A stretch of DNA of 44,551 nucleotides from Acetobacter sp. (GTDB taxonomy: Bacteria > Pseudomonadota > Alphaproteobacteria > RF32 > CAG-239), in the NCBI GenBank assembly GCA_023665325.1, contig JAMPED010000013.1, positions 1-44,551 on the forward strand, in the 5' to 3' direction. The notes beneath the pieces are model-generated. The model had not been told where the DNA came from, did no database searches, and worked only from the letters and a program-made list of their open reading frames with translations. Below are positions 1 to 8,137 of this stretch, in pieces. Made by a program: the position numbers and the translations under genes. Within the stretch, counting starts at the first letter, position 1. Each line of letters starts with the position of its first letter.

Positions 1-68
1 TTATTCATAATTTATAATCCTTTTATTCTTTTTCTAGAAAAACGGTGATTTTTGTATATGGCGGACTT

Positions 69-656
69 ATGATTCTAGGGTACTTGGACAAGAACGAAAA
101 GAATATTAATGTTGAGAACCAACGTCAATATATTCAACAATATGCTATAAAAAATAACCTAACGATTGAGAGGTTTGTTCAAGAAACAAACATCAAAACT
201 TTAATATCAAACTTAGAAACCACCGATTACACATTGATAATTGCCAATATAGTATCATTAGGCACCTCTCTTCAGCAAATCAAAGAAAATATCTCTCAGT
301 TGGGAGATCTGAATTTGACGCTCGTTTCCGTTAAAGAAAGCTATATTTGGAAACCTAATGATTTACATTTTATGCCTAAATTCCTAGACTTAATAATCAG
401 TATAAGGAGTTCTCTCACCTCAATCGTTACCTGTAAAGCTTTATCTGAACGTAAATCTCAAGGAATTCGTCTAGGTCGGAAAACGCCAAACAAACAACGC
501 GTATTTGACGGAAAAGAAGATGAAATAAAGCAAAAGCTTGTCGCTGGAATAACGAAGAAGCAGATTGCTAAGGATTTGGGCGTTTCGCAAGGACATTTAT
601 ATGTGTTTTTGCGGATGCATCCTGAAATAAAACCAGATTTTAAGGGAGATTTGTAG
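69..656 (+). CDS. Catalytically degenerate serine recombinase homologue (Mpi/Hin type), putative locus regulator
   Basis: About 195 residues laid out like Mpi/Hin invertases. The N-terminal fold opens with GYLDKNEKN where active enzymes have GYxRVSTxxQ, followed by the family-typical VENQRQYI. The block that should read D/E-x-S/D-RLGR reads IANIVSLGTS. The C-terminal part has ERKSQGIRLGRK and then a helix-turn-helix (KKQIAKDLGVSQGHLYVFL). The nucleophilic serine and the catalytic arginines are therefore missing, so recombination is unlikely; DNA binding may remain. I infer a regulator of the glycan operon that begins one base after its stop. I prefer the ATG at 69 because it matches the family N-terminus (MxxGY); a GTG at 45 would add eight residues. 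A strong AAGGGAG inside its 3' end serves the next gene. Only 68 bases of upstream sequence are visible, so its promoter cannot be judged. Confidence 0.75.
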   Translation: MILGYLDKNEKNINVENQRQYIQQYAIKNNLTIERFVQETNIKTLISNLETTDYTLIIANIVSLGTSLQQIKENISQLGDLNLTLVSVKESYIWKPNDLHFMPKFLDLIISIRSSLTSIVTCKALSERKSQGIRLGRKTPNKQRVFDGKEDEIKQKLVAGITKKQIAKDLGVSQGHLYVFLRMHPEIKPDFKGDL

Positions 657-2291
657 ATGAATAATGTCAACACTCTAATTTTGGCGGCTGGAAAATTTGA
701 TGCTAAGAATATTTCTGCTGGTTTAATCACTGAAGTTGGATTGTTGCCTATTCGTGGTAAACCAGCAATTGCTTGGGTTATTGACTCGGCAAAAAAAAAT
801 AATGCTGATAAGGTTAAAATCATTATTCGTAAAAACAACACACGTTTAAGTCGCTTCTTGGAATATCGTTATCCTGAAATAGCGCAAGTTTTTCTTAATG
901 ATAATGATGATATGTCTGTTTCACTTTTAACCTTACTTAATGAGTGTGATGACAATAAGCCTACGCAAATTATATTAGGTGATACGCTTATTAACGAGGA
1001 TTTTCCTATGGAAAAAGATGTTTTTTTATCTTCGTCTAACATTAAAGCATCTAAAAATTGGTGTTTAGTTTCTAAAGATGATAATGGACATATCCAACAT
1101 ATTTACAACAAAGAGCGTGATATTTCATTAGTCGGAAAAGAGGCATTAGTTGGGTATTATAAATTTTCAGATACAAAATTATTAAAACAGATTGCAATGA
1201 CAGAGGTATTGCAAGGTAATTATAATTTTATGCAAATCTTAGCCAAATACAATGAAGTAAACCCTGTTTTAATTAAATCAACGAATAACTGGTTTGATTT
1301 TGGACATATTAGTGGGGCTGTAAAGGCAAGATTAGAGTTGTTTTCCGCTCGTGAATTTAACAGTTTGCAAGTTGACGCTGTGCGTGGAACCATTACTAAA
1401 ATATCTACTAAAAAACAAAAGCTATTAGATGAAGCTAATTGGTATCAAAAATTACCATTAGAAATTTCTTGCTATGCTCCCCGTGTTTTTAAGGTTGAAG
1501 AAAATGATAAAGTTGCTAAAGTTGAGATGGAAATGTATGGCTATGCGAACCTTGCTGAAACGCTGATTTATGGTTCAAACAACCTTGAAGATTGGTATAA
1601 TATTATAGAATCACTGTTAAAAGTTCATAAAACCTTTGAGAAATATACAGAACCAGTAGATAAAAGCGAATATTTGGAAATCTACGTTACTAAAACAGAG
1701 CAACGTCTAAGTGATATGCACATAAAAGCACCGCAAGTATTAGAAATGATGCAAAGCGATTATCTTGTTATTAACAATTTGCATTATAAGAACTATCCTT
1801 TGCTCAAAAACAAACTTCATTCAGCGCTTGAGAAATTGGTATGTTATGCTCAACGAACAATCGTTCATGGGGATTATTGTTTTTCTAATATTTTGTTTGA
1901 TCCGATGCACTATATCTTTAAGTTTGTAGATCCGCGCGGACGTTTCAAAACACAGACAATCTATGGCGATCCGCGTTATGATATAGCTAAATTGCGCCAT
2001 AGTATTGTTGGGCTTTATGATTTTATTGTAGCGGGATTGTATAAGTTTACTAATTTGGGAAATAATAGTTACGAATTTCACATCTCCACCCCAATTTTAG
2101 CTGATAAGCTTGAAACTTTTTTTGATGAGCTTGTTATTGCTTATGGTTATAACAACAAAGACATTAAACTCATAGAAGCTGTTTTATTTTTAACAATGAT
2201 TCCCTTACACGGAGAAGACAGCTTACGCCAACAAGCTTTTTATTTAACAGCAATAAAGAAATTAAACGAGGTATTAGACGATGAGCAATAA
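657..2291 (+). CDS. Nucleotidyltransferase-kinase fusion of surface glycan synthesis
   Basis: A 544-residue two-domain protein. Residues 1 to about 235 resemble sugar-phosphate nucleotidyltransferases: LILAAG at the start, LGDTLI as the metal-site region and WFDFGH near residue 212. The usual GxGxRxxxxTPK loop is altered (AAGKFDAKN, later TEVGLLPI), so activity or substrate may be unusual. Residues about 265-540 are an aminoglycoside-phosphotransferase/choline-kinase-like domain, with the Brenner motif HGDYCFSN near residue 404 and a metal-binding DPRG near 424. Such a pair could phosphorylate a small alcohol or sugar and activate it as a nucleotide. It starts directly after the recombinase-like gene and overlaps the HAD gene by 11 bases, so it is translated as part of an operon. 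The substrate is not known. Confidence 0.75.
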   Translation: MNNVNTLILAAGKFDAKNISAGLITEVGLLPIRGKPAIAWVIDSAKKNNADKVKIIIRKNNTRLSRFLEYRYPEIAQVFLNDNDDMSVSLLTLLNECDDNKPTQIILGDTLINEDFPMEKDVFLSSSNIKASKNWCLVSKDDNGHIQHIYNKERDISLVGKEALVGYYKFSDTKLLKQIAMTEVLQGNYNFMQILAKYNEVNPVLIKSTNNWFDFGHISGAVKARLELFSAREFNSLQVDAVRGTITKISTKKQKLLDEANWYQKLPLEISCYAPRVFKVEENDKVAKVEMEMYGYANLAETLIYGSNNLEDWYNIIESLLKVHKTFEKYTEPVDKSEYLEIYVTKTEQRLSDMHIKAPQVLEMMQSDYLVINNLHYKNYPLLKNKLHSALEKLVCYAQRTIVHGDYCFSNILFDPMHYIFKFVDPRGRFKTQTIYGDPRYDIAKLRHSIVGLYDFIVAGLYKFTNLGNNSYEFHISTPILADKLETFFDELVIAYGYNNKDIKLIEAVLFLTMIPLHGEDSLRQQAFYLTAIKKLNEVLDDEQ

Positions 2292-2661
2292 GAAACTGCG
2301 TATTTGTATAGATTTAGATGGAACAATTTGTGACATTCGCCAAGAAGGACAAACCTATGCTGATGTGAAGGTTAAGGATGGTGCAGCTGAAAAAATACGT
2401 CAACTACGCGCAAAAGGACATACAATCATCCTTCATACAGCACGCAATATGGGATCAACTGGTCATAATGTCGGTAAAGCCCTTAAAAATGTGGGAAAGA
2501 TGACATTTGAGTGGCTGGAGAAAAATGGTATTGAATACGACGAGATTTTTTTTGGCAAGCCGAATGCTGATATTACGATTGACGACAGGGTTATTCGGTT
2601 TCAAGATAATTGGGCAGAGATGACTGAGGAAAAACTGGAACTTATTGCAAAGGCTAAATAG
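2281..2661 (+). CDS. Small HAD-family phosphatase of capsule/surface glycan synthesis
   Basis: A 126-residue HAD-fold hydrolase. It shows motif I DLDGT (nucleophile and acid/base aspartates) in the first 20 residues, a motif II-type threonine in ILHTARN, and a C-terminal KPNADITIDDR carrying the motif III lysine and motif IV acidic residues. It has almost no cap domain, like the small HAD phosphatases found in capsule loci. Its start overlaps the preceding fusion gene by 11 bases, and its TAG is followed at once by the ATG of the next gene, indicating coupled translation. A likely role is dephosphorylating an intermediate on the way to the glycan substituent; the substrate is an inference from context only. 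Confidence 0.8.
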   Translation: MSNKKLRICIDLDGTICDIRQEGQTYADVKVKDGAAEKIRQLRAKGHTIILHTARNMGSTGHNVGKALKNVGKMTFEWLEKNGIEYDEIFFGKPNADITIDDRVIRFQDNWAEMTEEKLELIAKAK

Positions 2662-3384
2662 ATGATAAATATTGTAATTCCAATGGCAGGAGCTGGTTCG
2701 CGTTTTAAAGCAGAGGGATATGAGTTGCCAAAACCGTTTATTGATGTGAATGGGCGAATGATGATAGAACGTGTTCTTGATGGCGTGAATTATCCTAATG
2801 CGCATTATACGCTTATTATACAGAAAGCGTTTGAAGAGGAAAATAGAGAGCAGTTAGAAAAACTTATTAATCGTTATCATATAGCTTTTATTAGTGTAGA
2901 GAAATTAACACAAGGAGCTAGTTGTACGGCTTTAGCTGCTCACGAAATAATTAACAACAATCTCCCTGTCGTGTTTGCTGATTCGGATAACATTTTTGAT
3001 AATCTCGTATTTAAATCTTTTGTTGATGATTGTTTAAACCGTCAGCTTGACGGCAGTTTACTGACATTTAATACGAATAAGGATTGCTTTTCTTTTGCTA
3101 AGACAGATACTAACGGTATTGTTTGCGAAACGAGAGAGAAAGAAGCAATATCCAATCACGCTATCACTGGTGTTTATATGTTTACGCGTGGGGCAGACTT
3201 TGTTAAATGCGCGATTGAGATGATGATTTATGGCGACAAAACGAAAAACGAATTTTATATGAGCAATGTATATAATTGGACAGCAAAAAAAGGACTGAAG
3301 ATCGGTGTTTATGACATAAATCCCAGCGATTGGAACTGCGTTGGTACGCCAGAGCAGCTGAGAGAATATTTGAGAAAGGAGTAA
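2662..3384 (+). CDS. Sugar-phosphate or polyol-phosphate nucleotidyltransferase
   Basis: A 240-residue GT-A-fold nucleotidyltransferase. The N-terminus carries PMAGAGSRFKAEGYELPKPF, the complete nucleotide-binding signature with the conserved arginine and lysine. FADSDN near residue 110 supplies the metal-binding aspartates, and DWNCVGTPEQLREYL closes the domain. Unlike the N-terminal domain of the gene two upstream, this copy has intact motifs and is probably the active activating enzyme of the cluster. The product (CDP-, GDP- or UDP-linked) cannot be told from sequence. It abuts the HAD gene without a gap and ends with an AAGGAG that is placed to initiate the short ORF behind it. Confidence 0.82.
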   Translation: MINIVIPMAGAGSRFKAEGYELPKPFIDVNGRMMIERVLDGVNYPNAHYTLIIQKAFEEENREQLEKLINRYHIAFISVEKLTQGASCTALAAHEIINNNLPVVFADSDNIFDNLVFKSFVDDCLNRQLDGSLLTFNTNKDCFSFAKTDTNGIVCETREKEAISNHAITGVYMFTRGADFVKCAIEMMIYGDKTKNEFYMSNVYNWTAKKGLKIGVYDINPSDWNCVGTPEQLREYLRKE

Positions 3385-3388
3385 AGAT

Positions 3389-3481
3389 ATGTACTATAGA
3401 ATTACAAAGAGTTACAATAACGCATCAGGAACAGAAGTTTTTCAAATTTCTTTTGCTACAAAAGAAGACGAGGTTGATTAA
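3389..3481 (+). CDS. Short 30-codon ORF with strong ribosome binding site
   Basis: An ATG at 3389 opens 30 codons (MYYRITKSYNNASGTEVF at the start, ending KEDEVD). AAGGAG lies at 3376-3381, seven bases before the start, as good as for any gene in the operon. The sequence is polar, with no signal or membrane segment. It could be a real small protein, a leader coupling translation into the LicD gene 21 bases downstream, or the stub of a longer gene lost here. I do not recognise it. Confidence 0.4.
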   Translation: MYYRITKSYNNASGTEVFQISFATKEDEVD

Positions 3482-3502
3482 CAAAGTTTAGGACTAAATA
3501 AT

Positions 3503-4876
3503 ATGAAAAAAAAATTAGTTAAGTTGGTAAGCTGTTTTATATTCAACAAAGGTAAAAGACGTGCATTCAGGGATAAATATTTCCAAAAAACTAATTCCAA
3601 GGTAACAAAATCTTATCCAATTGAAGAACTCAACTCAAGGCTTGATAGGATAGAAAAAGGGCTTTTATATTCTATGCCTCAGGCCAAAGGAAAACTTAGG
3701 GATATTCAATTGAATGCTTGTGAATTATTAGTATTTTTAAAAGAAATTTGTTATAAAAATGGTCTTACGTTTTGGATACAAGGAGGAACTCTTCTAGGAG
3801 CGACAAGACATCAAGGTTTTATTCCCTGGGATGATGATATCGATTGTGGAATGCTTAGAAGCGATTTAGATAAACTTAAAAATCTTTTAAAAGATAATGA
3901 TACGATAGAATATGTAGAATGTTACAATATTATATCTTGTGAATCTTTTGCGTGCAGAATGCCGAAAATACGTCAAAAAAATAACCATAATGTCTTTGTT
4001 GATGTCTTTCCTTATGATTTTATAAATATTACTAATGAAAAAAACGAATGGGAACATTTTTTGGTATGTAGAAAAGAACTTACAAAAGATATTTTAGACT
4101 TCGGTATAGATATTCCAGACGAGCCGATTGAAGATGAAACTTTAAGGAAAAAATTCGAAGAGCTTATAGGGAAGTATATTCCTTCAGAAATTAAAAAAGA
4201 AGATGCAACGCATATAATATGGGGAATTGAAAATTTACCTACAAAATTTTGCCGTTTGTATAAAATGGAAGAGATTTTCCCCACTAAGTTAGGCTTATTT
4301 GAAAATGCATTATACCCGATGCCGAATGAAAGTAACTCATATTTAAAAAGACAGTATGATAATATATGGAGATTGCCTCAAGATATTGGGTTCCTTCATC
4401 ATCTTACATTTCTCATAAATAGACACCCTCAACAACAAAAATTTTCAGATAGCGAAAAAATAGTGGGATATACAGCAGGCGTTTTTGATTTATTTCATAT
4501 AGGTCACCTCAATCTGCTTAAGAATGCAAAAAGTAAGTGTGATTACCTAATTGTTGGAGTAACTTCTGATGAACTTGTTGAAAAGACAAAAGGTAAACGT
4601 CCTTTTATTCCGCTATCAGAACGTATGGATATATTGAAAGGCTGCAAATATGTTGATGAGATTGTTGTACAAGATGATTTAGATAAATTTGAAGCGTGGA
4701 AAAATTATAAGTACCATATTCTTTTTTCTGGAAATGATTGGGAAACATCACCTCGTTGGCAAGAATACGAGCGAAAACTAAAGGAAGTAGGGGCTACGCT
4801 GTGTTATTTTCCTTATACGAAATCTACGTCATTCAGTAGAATACAAAAAATTATCACTGAATATGAGGACTACTAA
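3503..4876 (+). CDS. LicD-family phosphotransferase fused to TagD-like cytidylyltransferase
   Basis: A 457-residue fusion. Residues about 65-300 are a LicD/fukutin-type domain with the hallmark IQGGTLLGATRH followed by GFIPWDDDID, whose aspartates bind metal. From about residue 320 a cytidylyltransferase domain begins with AGVFDLFHIGH (the HxGH nucleotide site), continues with LSERMDILKGCKYVDEIV and ends with KSTSFSRIQKII, the equivalent of the TagD ISTT region. By family knowledge the C-terminal half makes a CDP-alcohol (CDP-glycerol or CDP-ethanolamine type) and the N-terminal half moves the phospho-alcohol onto a sugar. Having both on one chain suggests direct hand-over. It ends in TAATG shared with the next gene, and its codon use is as AT-rich as its neighbours. 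Confidence 0.85.
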   Translation: MKKKLVKLVSCFIFNKGKRRAFRDKYFQKTNSKVTKSYPIEELNSRLDRIEKGLLYSMPQAKGKLRDIQLNACELLVFLKEICYKNGLTFWIQGGTLLGATRHQGFIPWDDDIDCGMLRSDLDKLKNLLKDNDTIEYVECYNIISCESFACRMPKIRQKNNHNVFVDVFPYDFINITNEKNEWEHFLVCRKELTKDILDFGIDIPDEPIEDETLRKKFEELIGKYIPSEIKKEDATHIIWGIENLPTKFCRLYKMEEIFPTKLGLFENALYPMPNESNSYLKRQYDNIWRLPQDIGFLHHLTFLINRHPQQQKFSDSEKIVGYTAGVFDLFHIGHLNLLKNAKSKCDYLIVGVTSDELVEKTKGKRPFIPLSERMDILKGCKYVDEIVVQDDLDKFEAWKNYKYHILFSGNDWETSPRWQEYERKLKEVGATLCYFPYTKSTSFSRIQKIITEYEDY

Positions 4877-5703
4877 TGAAAATAGCAATACTTTTGTTTG
4901 GACACCTAAGAACTTTTGAGTATTCAGGCAAATATTTGATGGAAAATTTAGCAAATAAATACGATTGTGATATTTTTATTCATACTTGGGATGAGATAGA
5001 TAGTAATACTAAGTGCTGGGAAAATAGAAAAAGGCATAATCTACAACTTAATGACGTTGTAGTTAATAAAATAAAGGAAATATATAAGCCTAAAAAGTTA
5101 GAAATAGGACATCAGGATATTCAAAAAGACTGTCTTGTTGTTTCGTCTGATGGAAGAAAAGAGGTTTCCCTAACAGGGATGAAATATATGTTTGAAAGTA
5201 TGAAAAGTGCTAACAATTTAAGAAAAGAGTACGAACAAGCCACAGAAACAACATATGATTATGTATTAGTAACAAGACCAGATGTAGCAATATATAATTA
5301 TTTAGATATAGCCGAAACAATAAATGAAGCAAAAAGTTTAAATATTGATATAAAAAACGCACGGTTCTTTTGTGGTCTATATGGTAGTAGTAAAACAAAT
5401 GTCCGTCTCTTAATAAATAGGGTATGTGATATCCTTTTTTTTGCTGTATCGGAAGTTATTGATAGATATATTTCGGCTAATAGCAATCTTATTTTTGATG
5501 ATATAAATAAAAATTTCAAAAATGTAGTTTCTATTTATGTAGGCAATGAAATAAAAGCAGGAATTATTCCTTATGAGTGTTGTTTTGAAATAGATAGAGA
5601 TTGGAAAAACCATACTCCAGAAAGCTTAAAAATACTTTTCAAGACAAAAAAATCAAAATTCTATAAATTTTTCCATTTTTATTGGCTGAGAGGAAAGAAA
5701 TGA
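4876..5703 (+). CDS. Putative glycosyltransferase of surface glycan locus
   Basis: A 275-residue protein beginning MKIAILLFGHLRTF with CDIFIHTWDE around residue 35, a pattern of poorly described glycosyltransferase-like proteins in capsule and O-antigen loci. A central DYVLVTRPDVAIYN resembles the region that carries the metal or sugar contact in GT-A folds. It ends in a basic stretch with no clear membrane segment. It starts within the stop of the LicD fusion (TAATG), with GAGGA at 4865-4869, and overlaps the next gene by ATGA. The assignment rests on context and these two patterns; donor and acceptor are unknown. Confidence 0.6.
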   Translation: MKIAILLFGHLRTFEYSGKYLMENLANKYDCDIFIHTWDEIDSNTKCWENRKRHNLQLNDVVVNKIKEIYKPKKLEIGHQDIQKDCLVVSSDGRKEVSLTGMKYMFESMKSANNLRKEYEQATETTYDYVLVTRPDVAIYNYLDIAETINEAKSLNIDIKNARFFCGLYGSSKTNVRLLINRVCDILFFAVSEVIDRYISANSNLIFDDINKNFKNVVSIYVGNEIKAGIIPYECCFEIDRDWKNHTPESLKILFKTKKSKFYKFFHFYWLRGKK

Positions 5704-6911
5704 TGCAAAATATCATTATTACACCAACATATGTCGGTCATTTTCAATTTATACCAGCATATTTAAAAAGTTTCAAAAAGTATGCAAGAGGTAATAATTA
5801 TTTGATTAGTTTTTTAATATCTAAATCCGAAGAAAAAAAATTTCTTAAAATATTAGAAAGATTTCCTTCTCTTCCTATAGATGTTTTGTACTTTGAAGAC
5901 ATTTTACAAGAATTTGCCATTAGTGAAGCTCCAGAAATGTTACTCAGAAAATATGGCAAATTTTCCTATCAGACTTTGAAGAAATTTTACGCTATGTTAC
6001 ACTATGGCAAAAATGCTAGATTTTTAGTATTAGATTCAGAATCAATGCTAATTCGCCAGACTAATATCAATCAATTATTTGATAATTTTTTTACTACTCC
6101 GTTTATTTCTTATACACATCTTAACAAACGACTTTCTGTTTCCACTTTTGTACAGCGAGTAGTTGATAATAATACATTTTTAGGTTTAGATAATGGTATT
6201 TGGTGTTTGGAAAACTTTGTGTGGTATTACGACTATAAGATTTTATCTGATATGTTTAAACACTTAGGAACGCCATTCGAAATTATCGAGAAAGTACATA
6301 TGCATAATGTGAGTAATTCACTTCTTGCAGGTGTTTTTGAAATAGAACTGTATCAAAATTGGATATATCAAAATGCTAAGAAATATGGTTATATGTGTAT
6401 TGATGTTGATAATGAAATAGAGCAAAATATTCCACAACACGAACTAGACAACTATAAAACATTATTTTTTAATACATACAATGGTAATTGTGGTATGCTT
6501 GAAAGGAGTATGATTTTTTTGCATTCAGAGAATGTTAATTATTTTGCAAGTTTATTCAAAAAAAATAATTTTAACATTATTCGTTGTAATGATAGCAATA
6601 TTAAGAATTATGCTTTTCAGAAGCAATTTATAGATATTGTTCAACCTAATATTTTAGCTGCCTCTCAAAACCATTGCTTTGGTATAAATAATACATTCAA
6701 AAAACGATGCACGGTATTGCTTGGAAATAACAAATATATGATTAAACTTAGAAAACACTGGGGTTATTTTATAGATCCGATAAAAAAATATATACTCAAT
6801 CCTGTATGCAATTTTGTAACTTGGTTGACACAGCCATTTGCGCTTGTGATATATATCATAAAGCTATTTATCGAGTTATTAAAAAATCTACATCTGATAT
6901 TATTGGGATAA
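5700..6911 (+). CDS. Putative membrane-associated glycosyltransferase (DUF6492-like)
   Basis: About 403 residues starting MMQNIIITPTYVGHF. LVLDSESMLIRQ near residue 110 looks like the acidic D-x-E/D sugar-nucleotide site of GT-A proteins, and ISYTHLNKR and DNGIWCLENFVWYY follow. The last 40 residues are hydrophobic and basic in alternation (VTWLTQPFALVIYIIKLFIE), suggesting peripheral or single-pass attachment to the inner membrane. I chose the ATG at 5700, overlapping the previous stop as ATGA, because GAGAGGA stands 6 bases upstream; an in-frame TTG at 5682 has no such support. The DUF6492 comparison is from memory and uncertain. Confidence 0.55.
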   Translation: MMQNIIITPTYVGHFQFIPAYLKSFKKYARGNNYLISFLISKSEEKKFLKILERFPSLPIDVLYFEDILQEFAISEAPEMLLRKYGKFSYQTLKKFYAMLHYGKNARFLVLDSESMLIRQTNINQLFDNFFTTPFISYTHLNKRLSVSTFVQRVVDNNTFLGLDNGIWCLENFVWYYDYKILSDMFKHLGTPFEIIEKVHMHNVSNSLLAGVFEIELYQNWIYQNAKKYGYMCIDVDNEIEQNIPQHELDNYKTLFFNTYNGNCGMLERSMIFLHSENVNYFASLFKKNNFNIIRCNDSNIKNYAFQKQFIDIVQPNILAASQNHCFGINNTFKKRCTVLLGNNKYMIKLRKHWGYFIDPIKKYILNPVCNFVTWLTQPFALVIYIIKLFIELLKNLHLILLG

Positions 6912-6915
6912 GAGA

Positions 6916-7911
6916 GTGTTTACGGTTTCCGACATAAGCATTATTATTCAAGGCTCATATTATCCGATGGTAACGGAAAAGGTTATCACTAGTGTACGAG
7001 AGCATCTTCCGCAAGCAAAAGTGATTGTGTCAACTTGTGATAAAAACTTTCCTGAACAGATGGAAGGTTGTGATGAATTTATTATTTCTCCTGACCCTGG
7101 AGGCTATACCTATGCTGATCGCCCAGGGGAAAAGGAAAATAATATCAATCGGCAGATTGTTAATACCTTAACCGGTTTGAAATATGTTAAAACAAAATAT
7201 ACGCTCAAACTCCGCTCGGATTTCTTATTGACAGGAAATAGCTTCTTAAATTTCTTTGATAAATTTCCACTTGCAGAACCAAATTATCAAGTTTTCGGAC
7301 ATAAAATCCTTGCCTGTTGTTATTTTGCACGCAATCCGAATTCGGATATGCCTTTTCCTTTTCATCCATCAGATTTGGCTTTTTTCGGACAAACTGAGGA
7401 TTTACTTAAATTATTTGATATTCCGCTGATGACCAAAAATCAGGCCTATTGGAATTTGAAGGACAGACACCAATATCAATATATTCCTGAGCAATATTTG
7501 TTTATTAACTGTTTGCGTCAAAAAGGATTTCAAGTGGATTGCAACTTCTATAATGATTGTAGATCTGAGGGAATTGAACAGACGGAGCGTTTCTTTGCTT
7601 CAAATTTTATTTTCTTGACGTTTGAACAATTTAATCTACAGCCAACAAAACAAACGTTTAATATGAAAGTTCACCCTAACGCTTTCAAAAGTTGTTACAC
7701 ACATATTGAATGGCAGGCTATCTATAAAAAATATATCGATGAGAACTATGATGTTCCACTTATTGATGAAGAACGGTTTAAAATTGAAAAATATTACAAA
7801 AATTATAAAAAATACCGATTTTTAAGTAATTTGTGTGCTCTTCCTTTTCGCAATAAAGCAAAACGCAGACAAATTCGTAATGCTGTTTTGGAATATTTTC
7901 TTAACAAATAG
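6916..7911 (+). CDS. WavE-family lipopolysaccharide synthesis protein
   Basis: A 331-residue protein with ISIIIQGSYY at the N-terminus, PDPGGY around residue 58, YTLKLRSDF near 95 and HPSDLAFFG near 155, a pattern I recognise from the WavE family (LPS core/O-antigen synthesis in Vibrio, also many capsule loci), thought to be glycosyltransferases. The GTG at 6916 is the only start that keeps the domain intact; it lies four bases after the previous stop. It is the last gene of the glycan operon: the next 226 bases have no gene and contain a weak hairpin. Confidence 0.75.
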   Translation: MFTVSDISIIIQGSYYPMVTEKVITSVREHLPQAKVIVSTCDKNFPEQMEGCDEFIISPDPGGYTYADRPGEKENNINRQIVNTLTGLKYVKTKYTLKLRSDFLLTGNSFLNFFDKFPLAEPNYQVFGHKILACCYFARNPNSDMPFPFHPSDLAFFGQTEDLLKLFDIPLMTKNQAYWNLKDRHQYQYIPEQYLFINCLRQKGFQVDCNFYNDCRSEGIEQTERFFASNFIFLTFEQFNLQPTKQTFNMKVHPNAFKSCYTHIEWQAIYKKYIDENYDVPLIDEERFKIEKYYKNYKKYRFLSNLCALPFRNKAKRRQIRNAVLEYFLNK

Positions 7912-8018
7912 ATATTATCATAGTTGATTTGATGTATTTCCATTAAGTGATATTGGTTTTATTTATGTTGAATAATTTTGAAAATTGACTTTTGGAAAAT
8001 AAATATTCTGAGTTAACT

Positions 8019-8055
8019 TCTGCTGATTTCGAAAATTAGGCAGAATAAATCTTTT
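8019..8055 (+). terminator. Weak possible terminator after the glycan operon
   Basis: TTCTGC at 8019-8024 pairs with GCAGAA at 8041-8046, with further partial A/T pairing inside, followed by a short T-run (TCTTTTT). The stem is weak and lies 108 bases after the last glycan gene; the rest of 7912-8137 shows nothing I can assign. Confidence 0.25.
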
Positions 8056-8137
8056 TGTGCTAATATACTTATTTTGCTTGAAAAAAATATTGTTTTCAAA
8101 TATATTGAGGTTAATTATAATTTATCTGGAACTTAAA

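Noticed and set aside
45..68. GTG start for the recombinase homologue
   Set aside because: The family begins at the residue encoded at 69; the eight extra residues match nothing in Mpi/Hin.
458..841. Minus-strand ORF of 127 codons
   Set aside because: It is antisense to two well-supported genes and has no recognisable domain.
7912..8056. Gene or mobile element remnant after the glycan operon
   Set aside because: No frame, terminal repeat or transposase-like sequence; only a weak hairpin.
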